A DNA stretch of 6,042 nt from Candidatus Hydrogenedentota bacterium (GTDB lineage: Bacteria > Hydrogenedentota > Hydrogenedentia > Hydrogenedentales > SLHB01): positions 5,155 through 11,196 of the forward strand of contig JAKJDA010000060.1 in the NCBI GenBank assembly GCA_022706165.1, read 5' to 3'. The notes below the pieces were generated by a model. It ran no database searches. It saw only the letters and a program-made list of their open reading frames with translations, and was not told the DNA's origin. Below, piece after piece: positions 1 through 6,042 of the stretch (within the stretch, counting starts at the first letter, position 1; each line of letters starts with the position of its first letter). The translations under genes and the position numbers were made by a program.

Positions 1-2
1 GA

Positions 3-224
3 ACCGCCGACAAAAAGTTTTCGATTTGGCTGTACAACGATGGTTTTGCGGATAAGCCCGATGCGGTTACCGTTTTCCCAGAACCCATCAAGCAGGTCGC
101 GTTTCGCGCCGACCTGAATGGAGACGGATCCACAAACGTCGGGTTCCGCGGCGAGAAGGCTATGTACGTGTTGGGTCTAGCGCAGTCCGGTGACGGAAAG
201 ACCGGAACCGTGCCCGTCCCATAA
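3..224 (+). CDS. 3' end of an unidentified gene with a VCBS/FG-GAP-like tail (partial)
   Basis: This is the last 73 codons of a gene entering from the left edge, open in frame 3 and ending at TAA 222-224. The peptide starts TADKKFSIWLYNDG and contains RADLNGDGSTNVGFRG, then EKAMYVLGL and a GDGKTG tail. The D-L-N-G-D-G core matches the Asp/Asn calcium-loop motif found in VCBS/FG-GAP repeats and other secreted beta-propeller proteins; that family assignment is an inference from one short motif. No membrane segment is visible in the part present, so an exported or surface protein is plausible but the signal peptide would be outside the window. The gene is convergent with the - strand operon, and its last 65 bp also encode the tail of the neighbouring protein. 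That the frame is coding rests on codon use (mostly G/C third positions) and protein-like composition. Function is unknown. Confidence 0.55.
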   Translation, partial: TADKKFSIWLYNDGFADKPDAVTVFPEPIKQVAFRADLNGDGSTNVGFRGEKAMYVLGLAQSGDGKTGTVPVP

Positions 225-1641
225 CCCAAGCCCCTCCAAAACAGACGGCGCTGGAAACGCCGAGGAGATACGGCAATGACGAGGCCGTGCGCAGCCCAAT
301 GTGAAGCGATGCCGTATCGGGGTGCATCGCGTCAAAACGGTCTTGCGAGAAAATCCATTCCCGATACGAGACCTTGCCGTCAGGCGGGATTTCCAGCGTG
401 CGCAACGTGCGTCCCGCGGCGTCCAACAACCCCAACGTATACTGAACCCTTGGCGGGTCCGAGAGTTTTTCAAAGTGAACTAGGACGTCGTCGATGCGGA
501 TACGCTCTCCCTCCCGGACAAGCCATTCCCGTCCCTCGCTTTCCAGGACAATCTCGTCGATCGCGGACAAGCCGATAGGAACGGCGCAGGAAAGGACCCG
601 GTGCAGCCGAATGGAGACGGTATCGTCTTGCGCGGTCCAAGCCTCGCCTTCGTGCAGCGTGGCCGTGTGCACGAGCTGCTCAAGCTGGTAGATGGCCGCT
701 ATCGCCGAACCCTCGCGCCATGCAGCCACTTCGACTCGAATGGGGCAGGGGGGGGGGCTCTCCAACCGTATTGTCCCCGACGATGATTCCGGCCCCGCAG
801 TCAGTATTTCGCTCACGTGTCCCTGGGTGCGTTGAACCCGGATCGACTCCAGCGCGCCGTCGTCGCGGCGCGTCACGTCGAACAAGGATAGGGAGGCTCC
901 GTCGCGCAGGGTTAGTCCTGTTCCCGGGACGAACGAGTAAAACCAGTTCACGACCTCGCCATCCGCTATTCCCCAGCGCGCTTCAGACGCTGTCGCAGGA
1001 CGCCTTACCGCCTCGCCGGCCTCCGCCTCCGAACCGGTCCATTGAAAATAGACGCTTGCTTCGGAAGCGGCAATTGCGGACTCGTCCGCCCTCACGAAAA
1101 ACCGTTTTTCCTCGTTATCCGCGGAACGGACGCTCAGCAAAACCATGGGCTTTCCCGCCGGATCGCGCAGAAGCCCTTGCCACGGGCGAATGGCTTTGAT
1201 GTCAAGTCTTTTTCCTGTCTTGAGCGTAAACGTCGCGCCGGGGGCTGCGGCAAAGCGCTGCGTCGTGTCCGGTCCGTCGAGTGTTAGGTGATAGACGGAC
1301 CGGGAATCGCCCAACATTTTGATCGCGCGCGTCTCCACCAGGAAAGGCAGCCCGGCGACGTCGTAGGAAGCGAGAGGGTCTAGCCAACGTTCGGCGGTGG
1401 GACCGTCTTGAAAGCGGATGCTGGAGCCGGGAACCGATCGTTCGATGACCGCGTTCTTAGGGGAAAGCGTTTCCGGAATGGAACCGGCAGGCGACGCCAC
1501 CGCGCGTTCGCGCTGTCCCAAGGCGATCTTCATCTCGCCCAGTTCGACGGAAGAGGGTTGATACGCGAGGATTCCCCCTGCGATCGCCGCGACCAGTCCG
1601 GCGAGAATCAACCCGCCGGCGGCGAGGGAGGCGTGCTTCAT
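160..1641 (-). CDS. Two-TM envelope protein with a ResB-like C-terminal region, third gene of the efflux operon
   Basis: This is a 493-residue protein starting at ATG 1639-1641 and ending at TAG 160-162. Residues 6-27 form a hydrophobic N-terminal anchor, residues 28-455 are a large, probably periplasmic, beta-rich region, and residues 456-474 (LPYLLGVSSAVCFGGAWVM) form a second membrane helix followed by a basic tail rich in Arg. The stretch before the last helix (LEIPPDGKVSYREWIFSQD at 416-434, then DTASLHIGLR) resembles the end of ResB/Ccs1 cytochrome c maturation proteins, where an extracytoplasmic beta domain leads through a 'G-y-x-f-x-Q/S' strand into a last TM helix. ResB proteins usually have three or more N-terminal TM helices and work with CcsA; neither is seen here, so this would be a reduced or divergent relative, not a proven haem protein. 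It lies 29 bp after the RND gene on the same strand, so co-transcription is likely. The ribosome site is weak: a GGA 12 bases before the ATG. The coding strand has a C10 run at 748-757. Confidence 0.75.
   Translation of the reverse strand: MKHASLAAGGLILAGLVAAIAGGILAYQPSSVELGEMKIALGQRERAVASPAGSIPETLSPKNAVIERSVPGSSIRFQDGPTAERWLDPLASYDVAGLPFLVETRAIKMLGDSRSVYHLTLDGPDTTQRFAAAPGATFTLKTGKRLDIKAIRPWQGLLRDPAGKPMVLLSVRSADNEEKRFFVRADESAIAASEASVYFQWTGSEAEAGEAVRRPATASEARWGIADGEVVNWFYSFVPGTGLTLRDGASLSLFDVTRRDDGALESIRVQRTQGHVSEILTAGPESSSGTIRLESPPPCPIRVEVAAWREGSAIAAIYQLEQLVHTATLHEGEAWTAQDDTVSIRLHRVLSCAVPIGLSAIDEIVLESEGREWLVREGERIRIDDVLVHFEKLSDPPRVQYTLGLLDAAGRTLRTLEIPPDGKVSYREWIFSQDRFDAMHPDTASLHIGLRTASSLPYLLGVSSAVCFGGAWVMGRARFRSFRHRTALDPTRT
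748..757 (-). repeat. Homopolymer C10 (coding strand) inside the ResB-like gene
   Basis: Ten consecutive G on the + strand, hence ten C in the coding strand, encode the end of Ser295, then Pro296-Pro298 (E-S-P-P-P-C-P context). The frame is open on both sides with length ten. I translated the alternatives by hand: losing one C gives a stop after 313 residues, gaining one gives a stop after 320. Either way the second membrane helix at 456-474 would be lost. Tracts of this length are known slippage sites in other bacteria; nothing here shows that it varies. Confidence 0.9.
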
Positions 1642-1670
1642 GATGATGTCGCGTCCAGACGCATCGCGGC

Positions 1671-4600
1671 CTATTCCGGAGAGGCTTCCCCGGCGATCGA
1701 CGGCGCCGCCTGGTCGCGCCGCACGAGCGCCGAGAGGCTATCGCTGAAACTGTAGAGAGAAGGAACTACCACCAGGGTCAATACCGTCGTGAATACAAGA
1801 CCCGCGATGACGGCGATGGCCATGGGCCCCCACCATGCCGCCGATTCGCCGCCGTGAATCCATTGCATCGAGCGAAAATCGAAGTTCACGCCGATGGCCA
1901 TGGGGATCATGCCTAACGTCGTGGTGAGACTCGTCAACATGACCGGACGGAAGCGGATGGTTCCCGCTTCCACGAGAGCGTCCGTCGTGGACATGCCCCG
2001 GCGTCGCAATTCGTTGGTGAAATCGATCAACACGATGCCGTTATTCACGGCAATGCCCGCGAGGCTGATGCACGCGATGCCGGTCATCAAAACGCCAAAA
2101 GGCATGTCGAAAAGAATGAGACCCAAAAACACCCCGCCCAGGGAAAGCACCACCGAACTCATGATGATCAGGGCCTGGCTGACGGAGTTGAATTGCGCCA
2201 CCAGCACCAGCGTCGTCAACAACAAGGCCACGGCGAAAGCCCGAAACAAAAAGGTCTGCGTCTCTTCCTGATCTTCGTTGGCCCCCGTATAGCTGATCGT
2301 ATAGCCGGAAGGCATGCGGAATGTCTTAAGTTTTTCCTGGACCTGTTTGAGCACTTCGGGCGGACGCAAGCCTTCCGCGACTTCGGCGGAAACAGAGACC
2401 GTGCGCTTCCGGTTGATGTGGGTGATGCCGCCCAGTCCGGCGCCCATCTCGACGGAGGCGACGGAGGAGAAGGGAATGGGCTGGCCTCCCATATTGATAA
2501 GATCCATGTTTTTCAGATTTGTCAGGTCCTCTCGAAAAGCTTTTGGAAAACGCACGACGACATCGTACTCCTCGTCGCCCTCGCGGTATTTGCCCGCTTC
2601 TTGGCCGTTGATGGCCGCTTTCACGGAGGCCCCGATCACGGCGGTGCTGAGGCCGGTCCGCCACGCTTCTTCGCGATCGACGATCACGCGCACTTCGGGT
2701 TTCCCTTTGTTGTAATCGTCGCGCAGGTTCACCAAGCCCGGCACGTCCTGGATGTGTCCGCGTATGTCCGCCGCCAATTGGGCCAACGTCGCGAAATCGT
2801 CGCCGCAGAGTTCCACGTTAATGGGCGGGCCGCCCGGAGGGCCCATTTCAAGTTTCTGAATGCGAACATCCGCGCCGGTTATGGCGCTGAACTTGGGGCG
2901 TAGTTCCTGGATAATCTCCGATGGCATTTGGGTTGCGCTGGCGAGCCGGGGAAAGTCCAGCGTTACGCGGCTCAGGTGGCTGGTGTTCGCCGAAAAGCCG
3001 CCGAAAAGGCTTACGCCCTGCGAACCGACGTTGGTGATGATGAAATCGATGTAGGGCTTGTAGGGGGCGACAATCGCTTCGACTTGCTGGACGATGGCGT
3101 TGGAGGTTTCCAGGCTCGTGCCTTCTGGGGCTTCGATGTCGATGTACGCCTGCTGGGGCTCGACATTGGGCACGAACTCGATTTTGGCCCCGGCGAAATA
3201 GGCCACGGAAATAGCGAAAAGGGCCGTAACGGCAAGAGTGACGGTCACTCCGCGCCAATGCAGAGCCGTCTGGAGGAGGCGTGCATACGCCCGGAGAATG
3301 GGATGGCGCTGCCGCTGCTCTTTCTGCTCGGCGCGATGCGTTCGCGACATAAAAAAAGAGGCAAGCGCGGGATTCACCACCAACGCCACGAAGAGCGACG
3401 CAATCAAGGCCACGGTCAGCGTCAAGGGCAGGAAAAACATGAACTCGCCCCAAATGCCCGGCCAAAAAAACATCGGAAAGAAGGCGGTGATTTTTGTGAT
3501 GGTGGAACCGATGACCGGGTAGGCGACTTCGGAGGCGCCGGCGCGCGCCGCTTCGATGCGCGTCATGCCCATCTGCATATGCCGGTACATGTTTTCGACG
3601 ACGACGATGCCGTCATCGACGAGCATGCCGAGCACGAGGATCAGGCTGAACAGCACAACCATGTTCAGGGTGATGGATGTCATGTTAAAGTAGACAAACG
3701 TTAAAAACATCGAAAGGGGAATGGCCAGCGCCACGAAGAAAGCGTTCGAGAAGCCCAAAAACAGGAGCAATACGACGAGCACAAGCAGAAGCCCGCTCAA
3801 GATGCTGTTTTCGAGTTCCGCGACCATGTCCCGGATGTCATCGGACTGGTCCATCGTGATTTCGGCGGCGACGCCCGCTGGCAGCTTGTCGTTGAATTCC
3901 TTGATGATGTCGCGCACGGCATTCGACAGCTCGATGACGTTTTTGCCGGAGCGCTTGGAGACAGTGAGCGTGATGGATTCTTTCCCGTTCAGACGCGAGA
4001 TGGTGACGGGGTCCTTGAAGCTGTCTCGGGCGACGGCGATGTCGCGCAGGTAGACGGTTCCGGCGGGGCCTTGTTTGACGACGAGATGGTTGAGCTCTTC
4101 CGGAGTTTTGATCTCGCCGGGCGTGCGCATGAGGTATTTGGCTTCGCCCAGTTCCATCGCGCCGCCCGGAGTATTGACGTTTTCCAAACGGGTCAGCGCC
4201 ACGAGATCGGCGAGCGCGATGCCGTATTGCGCAACGCGGTTGGGATCGACCTCGATCTGAATTTCCCGTTCGAGTCCGCCGATGATCTGGACGCTGAGCA
4301 CCCCGGGAACCGCTTCGATCAGGTCCTTGATGTCCTTGGCCAATTCGTGCAGGGCGGCCAGTCCAATGTCTCCCGTCATCGACAGATACAGAACCGGCAA
4401 CTGCGAAATATTGATTTCGAAAATCTGCGGGTCGTCCGCCTCCGCGGGAATGTCGGGCTTGGCCTGGTCGACTTTGTCGCGCACTTTCTGCAAGGCATCG
4501 TCGATGTCGCGGTCCGCCTCGAATTCAATGGAGATGCTGGAGGCGCCCTCCGCGCTGGAGGAACTGATTTTTTTCACGCCCGCCAAGCCGGTGAGCTTGC

Positions 4601-4805
4601 GCTCAATCGGCATCGTGACGAGCGACTCCATGTCCTCCGGCGAGACGCCCTGGTATGTCACCACGACGTTCACGAGCGGGATCACGATTTCGGGACTAGA
4701 TTCGCGCGGCAGCACGAGGTAGCTGTGAACCCCGGCGATGACGACGATCACCAACAGCACCATCACGCTGGCGCGTCGGGCGATGGCGGTGTAGGGGATG
4801 ATCAT
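1671..4805 (-). CDS. RND-family efflux transporter (inner-membrane pump, HAE/AcrB-like)
   Basis: A full-length 1044-residue RND transporter, in line with the roughly 1000-1050 residues usual for AcrB-type pumps. It would sit in the inner membrane as a trimer and export substrates using the proton gradient. Twelve membrane segments can be placed: about 11-31; 335-352, 355-373, 381-402, 430-450 and 456-480; 519-539; 852-872, 875-897, 903-928, 952-972 and 993-1018. Two large periplasmic porter/docking regions lie at about 32-334 and 540-851. TM4 has GMLVDDGIVVVEN with the proton-relay pair Asp397-Asp398. The TM10 position of the AcrB relay Lys is Asn921 (IAVNNGIVLIDF), as in a known branch of RND pumps. 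Arg953 in RFRPVMLTS corresponds to the AcrB TM11 Arg. The DD pair and absence of CusA-type TM motifs favour a drug/organic-substrate class over metal export; the substrate cannot be read from sequence. The start ATG (4803-4805) overlaps the adaptor stop as ATGA and has a good GAGGT ribosome site 6 bases upstream. Confidence 0.96.
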   Translation of the reverse strand: MIIPYTAIARRASVMVLLVIVVIAGVHSYLVLPRESSPEIVIPLVNVVVTYQGVSPEDMESLVTMPIERKLTGLAGVKKISSSSAEGASSISIEFEADRDIDDALQKVRDKVDQAKPDIPAEADDPQIFEINISQLPVLYLSMTGDIGLAALHELAKDIKDLIEAVPGVLSVQIIGGLEREIQIEVDPNRVAQYGIALADLVALTRLENVNTPGGAMELGEAKYLMRTPGEIKTPEELNHLVVKQGPAGTVYLRDIAVARDSFKDPVTISRLNGKESITLTVSKRSGKNVIELSNAVRDIIKEFNDKLPAGVAAEITMDQSDDIRDMVAELENSILSGLLLVLVVLLLFLGFSNAFFVALAIPLSMFLTFVYFNMTSITLNMVVLFSLILVLGMLVDDGIVVVENMYRHMQMGMTRIEAARAGASEVAYPVIGSTITKITAFFPMFFWPGIWGEFMFFLPLTLTVALIASLFVALVVNPALASFFMSRTHRAEQKEQRQRHPILRAYARLLQTALHWRGVTVTLAVTALFAISVAYFAGAKIEFVPNVEPQQAYIDIEAPEGTSLETSNAIVQQVEAIVAPYKPYIDFIITNVGSQGVSLFGGFSANTSHLSRVTLDFPRLASATQMPSEIIQELRPKFSAITGADVRIQKLEMGPPGGPPINVELCGDDFATLAQLAADIRGHIQDVPGLVNLRDDYNKGKPEVRVIVDREEAWRTGLSTAVIGASVKAAINGQEAGKYREGDEEYDVVVRFPKAFREDLTNLKNMDLINMGGQPIPFSSVASVEMGAGLGGITHINRKRTVSVSAEVAEGLRPPEVLKQVQEKLKTFRMPSGYTISYTGANEDQEETQTFLFRAFAVALLLTTLVLVAQFNSVSQALIIMSSVVLSLGGVFLGLILFDMPFGVLMTGIACISLAGIAVNNGIVLIDFTNELRRRGMSTTDALVEAGTIRFRPVMLTSLTTTLGMIPMAIGVNFDFRSMQWIHGGESAAWWGPMAIAVIAGLVFTTVLTLVVVPSLYSFSDSLSALVRRDQAAPSIAGEASPE

Positions 4806-5881
4806 TCGAGGACCTCGGTGACATGAACCGGTTCCCCTTCGCGAACGTCCCGTTGTCCGGCGACGATCAAGCGGTCTCCCGGCACCAGGCCAGAGGTGAC
4901 CTGAATCAGGCTGCCGGCCACGATCCCGGTTTCGATCGGGCGAATGGAGGCTTTCCCTTCATGTTCGAGAAAGACGACGCGGAGGTTTTGGAGGTTCACC
5001 GAGCTAAAAATGGGAATGGCGATGGCGTCTGGATACGTCCGGCGCACCAGCGTCGCCCGTGCGATCATCCCCGGTCGGATTTCGCCCGACGCGTTCTCAA
5101 TGACGATCTCCGTCAAAAACGTGTGGGTCATGGCATCGGCGGCAGGAGCGATGCTGTGGATGGAACCGTCGAAGGTTCTGTCGGGAAGGGCGTCGATTCG
5201 TATCGAGACGCGGTTTCCCTCGGAAAAGTGCGGGATGTCGCGTTCGGGAATGCCAATCTTCAGCTTGACCCGCTCAACCTGCACCAAACGCACCAAGGGG
5301 GCGCCCATGTCGACAAATTCATCCTGCTTGCGAAACACCGTGTCGACGATCCCATCCATCGGGGCTTTCAGAACGCTCTTCCCTAAGGCGATCCGGGCGC
5401 TGCGCAATGCCGCGGCGGCGACGTCACGTCCCGCCACCGCGTTGTCGAGATCGCGCAAGGGCGTGGCTCCTCGTCCCGACAACGATTGGATGCGATCGTA
5501 TTCGCGATTGGCCAACGTGACTTGGGCCAGCGCCTGATCCGCCTGCGCTTGCAGGGCATTGGTGTCGATCCGGAACAATTCCTGCCCCGCCGTCACCTTC
5601 GCCCCGGTTTCGACGCCTTGATACTCCACTTTGCCAGGTATTTCGGCGCTGAGCCGGATATCCTTCCACGCTTCGATAGCCCCGGTCAGCGTGATCTGGT
5701 CGTCGAGCGCTTCGGCGTGGAGCACCCGCACCTTGACGTTTGGAACCTGCTGTTCGACTTTGATGGAGGCCTTTTCGGTCGCGAGGGTGCGCGAGCGCAC
5801 GCTGGCCGAGATGACGGCGACAACGCCTCCAAACGCTACGATCAGACTGCTCGTAAGGAGCGTGACATGGATTTTCTTCAT
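4802..5881 (-). CDS. Periplasmic adaptor (membrane fusion protein) of the RND efflux system
   Basis: A 359-residue HlyD/AcrA-type adaptor that would bridge the RND pump to an outer-membrane channel. Residues about 8-27 form a hydrophobic N-terminal anchor or signal; the protein has no Cys, so it is not an AcrA-like lipoprotein. The barrel-sandwich (lipoyl-like) domain is split: first half about 76-106 (AEIPGKVEYQGVETGAKVTA, then GQELFRID), second half about 168-200 (SVLKAPMDGIVDTVFRKQDE, ending APLVRLVQ). Between them, 108-165 is an Ala/Gln-rich helical hairpin of modest length. A beta-barrel domain follows at about 204-280, then a membrane-proximal domain at about 284-357 with GLVPGDRLIVAGQRDVREGE. 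The ATG at 5879-5881 is the first possible start because an in-frame TGA lies three codons upstream (5888-5890). The nearest AGGA (5895-5898) is 13 bases from the ATG, longer than usual. The stop TGA 4802-4804 overlaps the pump start. Confidence 0.95.
   Translation of the reverse strand: MKKIHVTLLTSSLIVAFGGVVAVISASVRSRTLATEKASIKVEQQVPNVKVRVLHAEALDDQITLTGAIEAWKDIRLSAEIPGKVEYQGVETGAKVTAGQELFRIDTNALQAQADQALAQVTLANREYDRIQSLSGRGATPLRDLDNAVAGRDVAAAALRSARIALGKSVLKAPMDGIVDTVFRKQDEFVDMGAPLVRLVQVERVKLKIGIPERDIPHFSEGNRVSIRIDALPDRTFDGSIHSIAPAADAMTHTFLTEIVIENASGEIRPGMIARATLVRRTYPDAIAIPIFSSVNLQNLRVVFLEHEGKASIRPIETGIVAGSLIQVTSGLVPGDRLIVAGQRDVREGEPVHVTEVLE
4812..4816 (-). promoter_or_regulatory. Shine-Dalgarno GAGGT of the RND gene, inside the adaptor coding end
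   Basis: GAGGT on the - strand lies 6 bases before the RND ATG and within the last codons of the adaptor. With the ATGA overlap at 4802-4805 it supports this start and suggests translational coupling, giving linked amounts of adaptor and pump. Confidence 0.7.
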
Positions 5882-5895
5882 GGCAAGTCATATTT

Positions 5896-5923
5896 CCTAT
5901 AGTCCCATCGGGAACGATGCCAA
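5896..5923 (-). promoter_or_regulatory. Candidate sigma70-type promoter for the adaptor-pump operon
   Basis: On the - strand, TTGGCA (5918-5923; five of six bases match TTGACA) is followed after 16 bases by TATAGG (5896-5901; four of six match TATAAT). Transcription would start near 5889, leaving only about 8 bases before the adaptor ATG. This is a pattern match in an unknown organism, and the short leader counts against it; the operon could instead be read from a promoter before the upstream regulator gene. Confidence 0.28.
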
Positions 5924-5930
5924 TTCCGAT
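5907..5930. promoter_or_regulatory. Imperfect inverted repeat, candidate repressor operator
   Basis: ATCGGGAA (5907-5914) and TTCCGAT (5924-5930) are reverse complements apart from one extra G in the left arm, separated by 9 bases. The 24-bp element lies in the gap between the probable TetR-type gene and the adaptor and covers the candidate -35 box. Size, symmetry and position suit a TetR-family dimer site. One occurrence in a short gap can arise by chance, so this is suggestive only. Confidence 0.35.
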
Positions 5931-5952
5931 TTTCGTCTCGTTTCATGGCGCG

Positions 5953-6042
5953 TCAGATCGGCTTGTGTTTCGGGGCTCGAGGCCATGCTCCCTCGAGAAA
6001 GAGCATAACCAAATCGTCGGCCAGCGACCGCGTCAGCCGGAA
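5953..6042 (-). CDS. C-terminal end of a probable TetR/AcrR-family regulator (partial)
   Basis: Only the last 29 codons are present, ending at TGA 5953-5955; the rest lies beyond the right edge. The peptide reads FRLTRSLADDLVMLFLEG followed by AWPRAPKHKPI. The pattern 'L-A-x-D-L-V-x-L-F-L-x-G-A' is typical of the final helix of TetR/AcrR-type regulators (AefR-like C-terminal domains), which often sit directly before adaptor/RND genes and repress them. The DNA-binding domain is not in the window, so the family call rests on this helix and on position: same strand, 71 bp before the adaptor. It could be another helical protein. Confidence 0.5.
   Translation of the reverse strand, partial: FRLTRSLADDLVMLFLEGAWPRAPKHKPI

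Noticed and set aside
250..266. Small hairpin CGGCG-N7-CGCCG near the end of the ResB-like gene
   Set aside because: The stem is only five base pairs, lies within coding sequence before the stop, and has no T-run, so it does not qualify as the operon terminator.
853..872. Perfect 7-bp GC-rich inverted repeat (CGCGCCG, 6-base loop, CGGCGCG)
   Set aside because: It lies inside the ResB-like coding region, has no T-run after it on either strand, and is explained by Arg/Asp/Gly codons in GC-rich DNA. It is not a credible terminator.
720..1199. 159-codon + strand open frame antisense to the ResB-like gene
   Set aside because: The product is Pro/Arg-rich low-complexity sequence, typical of a shadow frame in GC-rich DNA, while the - strand frame has two TM helices and a protein-like composition.
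2928..4826. Long + strand open frames (258 codons at 2928-3704 and 251 codons at 4071-4826) antisense to the RND gene
   Set aside because: They lie wholly opposite a clear, full-length RND gene, and their products are rich in His, Asp and Gly as expected from the complement of GC-rich coding sequence. No family resemblance was seen.
5424..5891. 155-codon - strand frame starting at an ATG 10 bases before the adaptor start
   Set aside because: It is out of frame with the adaptor and yields Arg/Ser/Gly-rich sequence with no recognisable domain. The adaptor frame is clearly the real one.

Overview
The window looks like a stretch of chromosome from a GC-rich, double-membraned (Gram-negative type) bacterium. 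The main evidence is a complete RND efflux pump with its periplasmic adaptor, which only makes sense in a cell with an outer membrane. The phylum cannot be fixed from the sequence. The pump belongs to the RND branch with a V-N-N-G motif in TM10, which is common outside the Proteobacteria, and the flanking + strand gene ends in a D-L-N-G-D-G calcium-loop/VCBS-like sequence. A member of a less-studied phylum is possible, but this is inference.

Layout. Bases 3-224 (+) are the 3' end of an unidentified gene with a VCBS/FG-GAP-like tail. Everything else is on the - strand and reads right to left as one apparent operon. It begins with the last 29 codons of a probable TetR/AcrR-type regulator (5953-6042). 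A 71-bp gap follows, with a candidate promoter and an imperfect inverted repeat. Then come a HlyD/AcrA-type adaptor (4802-5881), a 1044-residue RND transporter (1671-4805) whose start overlaps the adaptor stop by 4 bases (ATGA), and, 29 bp further on, a 493-residue two-TM envelope protein with a ResB-like C-terminus (160-1641). The last gene runs 65 bp into the oppositely oriented + strand gene. No stretch longer than 300 bp lacks a gene. I saw no tRNA, rRNA, CRISPR or insertion sequence.

How the genes work together. The adaptor and RND pump would form the inner-membrane and periplasmic parts of a proton-driven tripartite exporter. No TolC-type outer-membrane factor lies in the window, so it must be encoded elsewhere or upstream. 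The regulator probably represses the operon. The third gene is not a standard efflux component and is the least explained part of the window. It also carries a run of ten C residues in its coding strand, where slippage by one base would remove its C-terminal membrane anchor.
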